Translations under genes and position numbers: made by a program
Assembly (NCBI RefSeq): GCF_000444875.1
Contig: NC_021985.1
Coordinates: 6,468,170 to 6,532,169 of the forward strand
DNA length: 64,000 nt
DNA from: Streptomyces collinus Tu 365
GTDB lineage: Bacteria > Actinomycetota > Actinomycetes > Streptomycetales > Streptomycetaceae
Direction: 5' to 3'
Notes under the pieces: model-generated
The model's database searches: none
What the model was told of the DNA's origin: nothing
What the model saw: only the letters and a program-made list of their open reading frames with translations
Shown: piece by piece, positions 59,041-64,000 of the stretch
Layout of the letters: every line of letters starts with the position of its first letter
Position numbering within the stretch: the first letter of the stretch is position 1

Positions 59041-59823
59041 GTGTCCGCTACGCCCGTGCTGGCGTTGCGCGGGGTCTCCAAGCGATTCGGTGCCGTCCAG
59101 GCGCTCACCGACGTAGAGCTTGAGGTCCACGCCGGTGAGGTGGTCGCCCTGGTGGGCGACAACGGCGCCGGAAAGTCCACGCTGGTCAAGACGATCGCCG
59201 GCGTGCACCCCATCGATGAGGGCGCCATCGAGTGGGACGGCAAGGCGGTGTCGATCAGCCGGCCGCACGACGCCCAGTCCCTGGGCATCGCGACGGTCTA
59301 CCAGGACCTCGCGCTGTGCGACAACATCGACGTCGTCGGCAACCTGTTCCTCGGCCGTGAGCTGAGGAAGTGGGGCGTCCTGGACGAGGTCGAGATGGAG
59401 CGCCGCGCCCGCGAGCTGCTCACCACGCTGTCGATCCGCATCCCCAGCGTCCGCATCCCGATCGCCTCGCTCTCCGGCGGCCAGCGGCAGACCGTGGCCA
59501 TCGCCCGCTCGATGCTCGGCGACCCCAAGCTGGTCATCCTCGACGAGCCCACCGCCGCCCTCGGCGTCGAGCAGACCGCCCAGGTCCTCGACCTCGTGGA
59601 GCGACTGCGCGAGCGCGGTCACGCCGTCATCCTCATCAGCCACAACATGGCGGACGTGAAGGCGGTGGCAGACAAGGTCGCCGTACTGCGCCTCGGCCGC
59701 AACAACGGCGTCTTCGAGGTCAAGACGACCTCGCAGGAGGAGATCATCTCCGCCATCACCGGCGCCACCGACAACGCCGTGACCCGCCGTGCGGCGCGCA
59801 CGACCGGGGAGGTTTCCAAGTGA
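59041..59823 (+). CDS. xylG: XylG-like sugar ABC ATPase, single-domain
   Basis: A 260-residue cytoplasmic ATPase. Walker A is LVGDNGAGKSTLVK, the Q-loop lies in ATVYQDLALCDNIDV, the signature is LSGGQRQTVAIA, Walker B is LVILDEPTAALG and the switch His is in ILISHNMADV. E. coli XylG has two fused ATPase halves; this has one, as is usual in Streptomyces xylose systems. GTG 59041 sits 9 bp after AAGGAG (59026-59031), whereas ATG 59032 directly abuts it, so GTG is preferred. The stop overlaps xylH (GTGA). Confidence 0.9.
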   Translation: MSATPVLALRGVSKRFGAVQALTDVELEVHAGEVVALVGDNGAGKSTLVKTIAGVHPIDEGAIEWDGKAVSISRPHDAQSLGIATVYQDLALCDNIDVVGNLFLGRELRKWGVLDEVEMERRARELLTTLSIRIPSVRIPIASLSGGQRQTVAIARSMLGDPKLVILDEPTAALGVEQTAQVLDLVERLRERGHAVILISHNMADVKAVADKVAVLRLGRNNGVFEVKTTSQEEIISAITGATDNAVTRRAARTTGEVSK

Positions 59824-61121
59824 GCATCGACAAGACCTCCGCGAACGTGGACGAGACCCCGGACGCGCCCGTCGTGAACCCGGAGGCCGCGTCCGCCGCG
59901 GTCACCGCCGTGGACCCGCGCCTGCTGGTCCGCGAGCAGGGCCTGCTGGGCTACTGGACCGAGTTCAAGCGGAAGATGAAGGCCGGTGAGCTGGGCTCCC
60001 TCCCGGTCGTCCTCGGCCTCGCGGCCATCTGCGTCATCTTCCAGGTGCTGAACTCCGAGTTCCTCTCGGCGCAGAACATCAGCAACATCACGGTCACGAT
60101 GGTCGGCACGGGAATGATCTCCGTCGGCATCGTCTTCGTGCTGCTGCTCGGTGAGATCGACCTGTCGGTCGGCTCGGTCAGCGGCGCGGCCAGCGCCCTC
60201 GCGGCCGTCCTCACCGTGAACCAGGGCTGGCCCGAGTGGCTGGCCGTGCTCGTGGCGATCGCCGTCGGTGCCGCCATCGGCGCCCTGCACGGCTTCTTCT
60301 TCGCGGTGCTCGGCGCCCCCGCCTTCGCCGTGACCCTGGCCGGCCTGCTGTTCTGGCTCGGCTTCATGCTGAAGGTGCTGGGCGAGGACGGCACGATCAA
60401 CCTCGACAGCGAGGGCCTGATCGGCAAGCTGACCACCTACACCTTCACCGACACCGGCGCCGCCTACGGCCTGGCCGTCGTCGTGGTCGCCGCGTTCTTC
60501 GCCAGCTCCTTCCTGGGCAACCGCCGCCGCGAGGCCGCGGGCGTCCCGTCCCGGCCGCTGAGCGACACGATCCTGCGCACCGCGCTGCTCGCCGTGGTCT
60601 CCTTCGCCGGCGCCTACATGTACAACCAGTACAAGGGCCTGCCGCTGGCCACGGTGATCTTCCTCGCCTTCCTGGTCGCGACCGACTTCCTGCTGCGCCG
60701 CACCCCGTACGGCCGCAAGATCTTCGCGCTCGGCGGCAGCGTCGAGGCGTCCCGCCGCGCGGGCATCAACGTCACCGCGGTGCGCATCTCCGTGTTCGCC
60801 ATCTCCGGTGGCTTCGCGGCGATCGGCGGTCTGTTCCTGGCCTCGAAGATCGCCTCCGCCAACCAGAGCGCCGGTACCGGTGACCTGCTGATGAACGCGA
60901 TCGCCGCGGCCGTCATCGGTGGTACCTCGCTCTTCGGCGGCCGTGGCCGCACCTGGAACGCGCTGCTCGGTGTGCTGGTCATCGTGTCGATCCAGTACGG
61001 CCTGCAGCTGGAGTCCATCGCCGAGCCGGTGAAGTACATGATCACCGCGGCGGTGCTGCTGACCACCGTGGTCATCGACTCCATCACCCGCAAGACCCAG
61101 AAGACCGCCGGTCGCGCCTAG
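59820..61121 (+). CDS. xylH: XylH-like sugar ABC permease
   Basis: A 433-residue permease of the ribose/xylose (BPD_transp_2) type with about ten TM helices after a 60-residue cytoplasmic tail. It carries LLLGEIDLSVGSVSGAASAL, GAPAFAVTLAGLLFWLG and NAIAAAVIGGTSLFGGRGR, family landmarks. GTG 59820 is coupled to xylG by a GTGA overlap. It completes the xylose importer. Confidence 0.92.
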   Translation: MSIDKTSANVDETPDAPVVNPEAASAAVTAVDPRLLVREQGLLGYWTEFKRKMKAGELGSLPVVLGLAAICVIFQVLNSEFLSAQNISNITVTMVGTGMISVGIVFVLLLGEIDLSVGSVSGAASALAAVLTVNQGWPEWLAVLVAIAVGAAIGALHGFFFAVLGAPAFAVTLAGLLFWLGFMLKVLGEDGTINLDSEGLIGKLTTYTFTDTGAAYGLAVVVVAAFFASSFLGNRRREAAGVPSRPLSDTILRTALLAVVSFAGAYMYNQYKGLPLATVIFLAFLVATDFLLRRTPYGRKIFALGGSVEASRRAGINVTAVRISVFAISGGFAAIGGLFLASKIASANQSAGTGDLLMNAIAAAVIGGTSLFGGRGRTWNALLGVLVIVSIQYGLQLESIAEPVKYMITAAVLLTTVVIDSITRKTQKTAGRA

Positions 61122-61136
61122 CGATCCCGCGGCAGC

Positions 61137-61173
61137 GACAGTGCCCGGCGCCCGAAAGGTGCCGGGCACTGTC
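61137..61173. terminator. Terminator of xylFGH
   Basis: A 13-bp stem (61137-61149 with 61161-61173) extends inward by three pairs around a CGAAA loop, 16 bp after the xylH stop. Confidence 0.88.
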
Positions 61174-61249
61174 GTGTCCCGCAAACACGGAACATTAGAC
61201 TCGACAAGCCCGGCAACAGCTCGATCAGCTCTACTGCAAGGAGGCACGG

Positions 61250-63178
61250 GTGCCGCTGCTGACCCGCATCAGGGGACCGCGCGATCTGGACCGGCTCAGC
61301 CTGGAGGAGCTGGACCAGCTGGCAGGGGAGATCCGGACCTTCCTCGTCGACGCCGTCTCCAAGACCGGTGGCCACCTCGGTCCCAACCTGGGCGTGGTCG
61401 AGCTCACCATCGCCCTGCACCGCGTCTTCGAGTCCCCCCGGGACAAGGTGCTCTTCGACACCGGTCACCAGTCCTACGTGCACAAGCTGCTCACCGGCCG
61501 CCAGGACTTCTCCCGGCTGAAGATGAAGGGCGGCCTGTCCGGCTACCCCTCGCAGGCCGAGTCCGAGCACGACGTCATCGAGAACAGCCACGCCTCCACG
61601 GTCCTCGGCTGGGCCGACGGCATCGCCAAGGCCAACCAGCTCAAGGAGCGGGACAGCCACGTCGTCGCCGTCATCGGTGACGGCGCGCTGACCGGCGGCA
61701 TGGCCTGGGAGGCGCTGAACAACATCGCCGAGGCCAAGGACCGCCCGCTCGTCATCGTCGTCAACGACAACGAGCGCTCCTACGCCCCGACCATCGGCGG
61801 CCTGGCCAACCATCTGGCCACCCTGCGCACGACCGACGGCTACGAGCGCTTCCTGACCCGGACCAAGGAGATCCTCGACCGCACCCCGGTCGTGGGCAAG
61901 CCGCTGTACGAGACCCTGCACGGCGCCAAGAAGGGGCTCAAGGACTTCATCGCCCCGCAGGGCATGTTCGAGGACCTCGGCCTGAAGTACGTCGGCCCGA
62001 TCGACGGGCACGACATCGAGGCCCTGGAGTCGGCGCTGGCCCGGGCCAAACGGTTCGGCGGCCCGGTCATCGTGCACTGCCTGACCGAGAAGGGCCGCGG
62101 CTACCAGCCCGCCCTGCAGGACGAGGCCGACCGCTTCCACGCCGTCGGCAAGATCCACCCCGACACCGGTCTGCCGATCGCCTCCTCCGGCGCCGACTGG
62201 ACCTCCGTCTTCGGCGACGAGATGGTCAAGCTGGGCGAGGAGCGCGACGACGTCGTCGCCATCACCGCGGCCATGCTCCAGCCGGTCGGCCTCGACCGGT
62301 TCGCCAAGCGCTTCCCCGACCGCGTCTACGACGTCGGCATCGCCGAGCAGCACGGCGCCGTCTCCGCGGCGGGCCTCGCCCACGCCGGCGTCCACCCCGT
62401 CTTCGCCGTGTACGCCACCTTCCTCAACCGCGCCTTCGACCAGGTGCTGATGGACGTGGCCCTGCACAAGTGCGGGGTGACCTTCGTGCTGGACCGGGCC
62501 GGTGTCACCGGCACCGACGGCGCCTCCCACAACGGCATGTGGGACATGTCCATCCTCCAGGTCGTGCCCGGACTGCGGCTCGCCGCCCCGCGCGACGCCG
62601 ACCAGGTGCGGGCCCAGCTGCGCGAGGCCGTCGCCGTCGAGGACGCGCCGACCGTGGTCCGGTTCTCCAAGGGCGCCGTGGGCCCCGCCGTCCCCGCCGT
62701 GGGCCGCGTCGGCGGCATGGACGTGCTGCGCGAGCCCGGCACCGGCAAGCCGGACGTGCTGCTGGTCTCGGTGGGCGCCCTCGCCCCGATGTGCCTGGAG
62801 ATCGCCGGCCTGCTCGACCGCCAGGGCATCTCGACCACCGTCGTCGACCCGCGCTGGGTCAAGCCCGTCGACGAGGCGATGGCCCCGCTGGCCGAGCGGC
62901 ACCGCGTCGTCGTCACGGTCGAGGACAACAGCCGCGTCGGCGGTGTCGGCTCCGCGATCGCCCAGGCCCTGCGGGACGCGGGCGTGGACGTGCCGCTGCG
63001 CGACTTCGGCATCCCGCCGCGCTTCCTCGACCACGCCTCGCGCGCCGAGGTCATGGCCGAGATCGGGCTGACCGCCCCCGACATCGCCCGCCAGGTCACC
63101 GGACTGGTCTCCAAGCTGGACGGCCGGTTCGACCGTACGGCCGACACGGTCGACTCCGTGGAGCCCGCCCGCGACTAG
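61250..63178 (+). CDS. dxs: 1-deoxy-D-xylulose-5-phosphate synthase
   Basis: A 642-residue thiamine-diphosphate enzyme that condenses pyruvate and glyceraldehyde-3-phosphate, the first step of the MEP isoprenoid pathway. It has FDTGHQSYVHKLLTGR, the ThDP motif GDGALTGGMAWEALNNI ending NDN, GPIDGHD, and the transketolase-type YDVGIAEQHGAVSAAG (catalytic Glu). GTG 61250 follows AAGGAGG (61238-61244). Length is normal. Gene order after xylFGH matches what I recall for S. coelicolor. Confidence 0.95.
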   Translation: MPLLTRIRGPRDLDRLSLEELDQLAGEIRTFLVDAVSKTGGHLGPNLGVVELTIALHRVFESPRDKVLFDTGHQSYVHKLLTGRQDFSRLKMKGGLSGYPSQAESEHDVIENSHASTVLGWADGIAKANQLKERDSHVVAVIGDGALTGGMAWEALNNIAEAKDRPLVIVVNDNERSYAPTIGGLANHLATLRTTDGYERFLTRTKEILDRTPVVGKPLYETLHGAKKGLKDFIAPQGMFEDLGLKYVGPIDGHDIEALESALARAKRFGGPVIVHCLTEKGRGYQPALQDEADRFHAVGKIHPDTGLPIASSGADWTSVFGDEMVKLGEERDDVVAITAAMLQPVGLDRFAKRFPDRVYDVGIAEQHGAVSAAGLAHAGVHPVFAVYATFLNRAFDQVLMDVALHKCGVTFVLDRAGVTGTDGASHNGMWDMSILQVVPGLRLAAPRDADQVRAQLREAVAVEDAPTVVRFSKGAVGPAVPAVGRVGGMDVLREPGTGKPDVLLVSVGALAPMCLEIAGLLDRQGISTTVVDPRWVKPVDEAMAPLAERHRVVVTVEDNSRVGGVGSAIAQALRDAGVDVPLRDFGIPPRFLDHASRAEVMAEIGLTAPDIARQVTGLVSKLDGRFDRTADTVDSVEPARD

Positions 63179-63193
63179 CCGAAACACCGACCT

Positions 63194-63237
63194 GCGGGCC
63201 GGTTCCGCCCCGTTCTGCGGTGGCGGAACCGGCCCGC
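63194..63237. terminator. Terminator of dxs
   Basis: A perfect 16-bp stem (63194-63209 with 63222-63237) with a 12-base loop starts 15 bp after the dxs stop. Confidence 0.88.
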
Positions 63238-63321
63238 CTGCGTGAACCTGCCATTGCCGGGGCATACGCAACCCCGGCCCTCTCGATCATGTCGAGGACG
63301 ACAAGCGTGGGAGGTAGGCAC

Positions 63322-64000
63322 GTGAGCACGCTCTTCAGGACGAAGAACGTCGAGCAGTCCATCCGGGACACCGAGGAACCCGAGCACTCGCTCAAGAAGT
63401 CCCTCTCCGCCCTCGACCTGACCGTCTTCGGCGTCGGCGTCATCATCGGCACCGGCATCTTCGTCCTCACCGGACAGGTGGCCAAGAACAACGCCGGACC
63501 GGCGGTGTCCCTGGCCTTCGTGGTGGCCGGCGTGGTCTGCGCGCTCGCCGCCCTGTGCTACGCCGAGTTCGCCTCCACGGTCCCCGTGGCCGGCTCGGCG
63601 TACACCTTCTCCTACGCCTCGCTCGGCGAGATGCCCGCCTGGATCATCGGCTGGGACCTGGTCCTGGAGTTCGCGCTGGGCACGGCGGTGGTCGCGGTCG
63701 GCTGGTCCGGCTACATCCGCTCCCTGCTCGACAACGCCGGCTGGCACCTGCCCGACTACCTCGCGGGACGGGACGGGGCGCACGGCTTCGGCTTCGACAT
63801 CCTCGCCGCCGGTCTGGTGCTGGTGCTCACCGTGATCCTCGTCCTCGGCATGAAGCTGTCCGCCCGGATCACCTCGATCGTCGTCGCCATCAAGGTGGCC
63901 GTCGTCCTCATCGTGATCATCGCGGGCGCCTTCTTCGTCCACGGCGAGAACTACAAGCCGTTCATCCCGAACCCGCAGCCGGTACCGGCGGGCGGCAGCC
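63322..64000 (+). CDS. Amino acid permease, APC superfamily, N-terminal part (3' end outside window)
   Basis: The frame opens with GTG 63322, 7 bp after GGGAGG, and is open to the window edge (226 codons seen). A charged tail (STLFRTKNVEQSIRDTEEPE) leads to TM1 LTVFGVGVIIGTGIFVLTGQ, the G-[S/V]-[I]-IGTGIF motif of cationic amino acid transporters (CAT/YfnA group). Then come LCYAEFASTVPVAGSAYTFSY and GWDLVLEFALG. It imports amino acids by proton symport; specificity is not readable here. Confidence 0.9.
   Translation, partial: MSTLFRTKNVEQSIRDTEEPEHSLKKSLSALDLTVFGVGVIIGTGIFVLTGQVAKNNAGPAVSLAFVVAGVVCALAALCYAEFASTVPVAGSAYTFSYASLGEMPAWIIGWDLVLEFALGTAVVAVGWSGYIRSLLDNAGWHLPDYLAGRDGAHGFGFDILAAGLVLVLTVILVLGMKLSARITSIVVAIKVAVVLIVIIAGAFFVHGENYKPFIPNPQPVPAGGS

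Overview
The window is a high-GC stretch (roughly 70% or more G+C, strong GC-rich third positions, frequent GTG starts, 4-bp GTGA/ATGA gene overlaps, perfect GC-rich terminator hairpins) that fits a Streptomyces chromosome. The right half (about 36.3-64 kb) has the gene order I remember from the S. coelicolor core around SCO5998-SCO6013: helix-turn-helix/MurA fusion, aconitase, SpoIIE-type phosphatase, ngcEFG, rok7B7, xylFGH, dxs. The left half is accessory in character. Gene numbers and symbols are from memory, not from a search.

1-9.4 kb: part of a secondary-metabolism-like cluster with two related P450s, two related DHA2-type MFS transporters (one cut by the window edge), an alpha/beta hydrolase whose nucleophile Ser is Ala, a diacylglycerol-kinase-like protein, an NTF2-like protein and a MmgE/PrpD protein. 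Four promoters share one geometry: three GTCAG-type repeats every 11 bp, then 8 bp, then a -10 hexamer. This is the layout known for SARP activators. No SARP gene is in view. 9.4-10.3 kb: two tandem DUF4279 genes.

10.3-17.5 kb: a das-like locus. A DasR-like GntR regulator overlaps an XRE/NB-ARC regulator by 4 bp and diverges from a dasABC-like sugar transporter plus a GH3 beta-N-acetylhexosaminidase. The intergenic region has four DasR-like GGTCTAG sites. 17.6-23.0 kb: a tightly coupled five-gene operon (Fe/2OG oxygenase, DUF6271/GT-A-like protein, type III PLP decarboxylase, GNAT, MFS exporter). Its promoter has the same design as the dasA-like promoter, with a GGTCTAG operator between -35 and -10. 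It looks like an undescribed small-molecule operon under amino-sugar control.

23.0-28.7 kb: a sulfide/persulfide island (MBL-rhodanese, rhodanese, TauE/SafE permease, CstR-type sensor, rhodanese-DUF2892, class V aminotransferase) with four CsoR/CstR-like palindromes. 28.9-34.4 kb: a CitA/CitB-type two-component system divergent from a nitrate/sulfonate-type ABC transporter.

34.5-36.36 kb: a 1.85-kb remnant of an integrated element. It is bounded by an 18-bp direct repeat that duplicates the 3' end of the MurA-like gene, has arm-type repeats inside both ends, carries no recognisable integrase, and contains broken defence-type genes that meet at about 35.17 kb.

36.3-64 kb: HTH-MurA fusion, a DUF4236 gene, aconitase with an iron-box-like element, a 33-35-bp tandem repeat, a CitA-sensor/SpoIIE phosphatase with a CebR-like box, two convergent GH92 mannosidases sharing GACAACGTTGTC operators, ngcEFG, rok7B7, xylFGH, dxs and the start of an amino acid permease. 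GlcNAc and chitobiose uptake, peptidoglycan precursor use, N-glycan trimming and xylose uptake form the metabolic theme.
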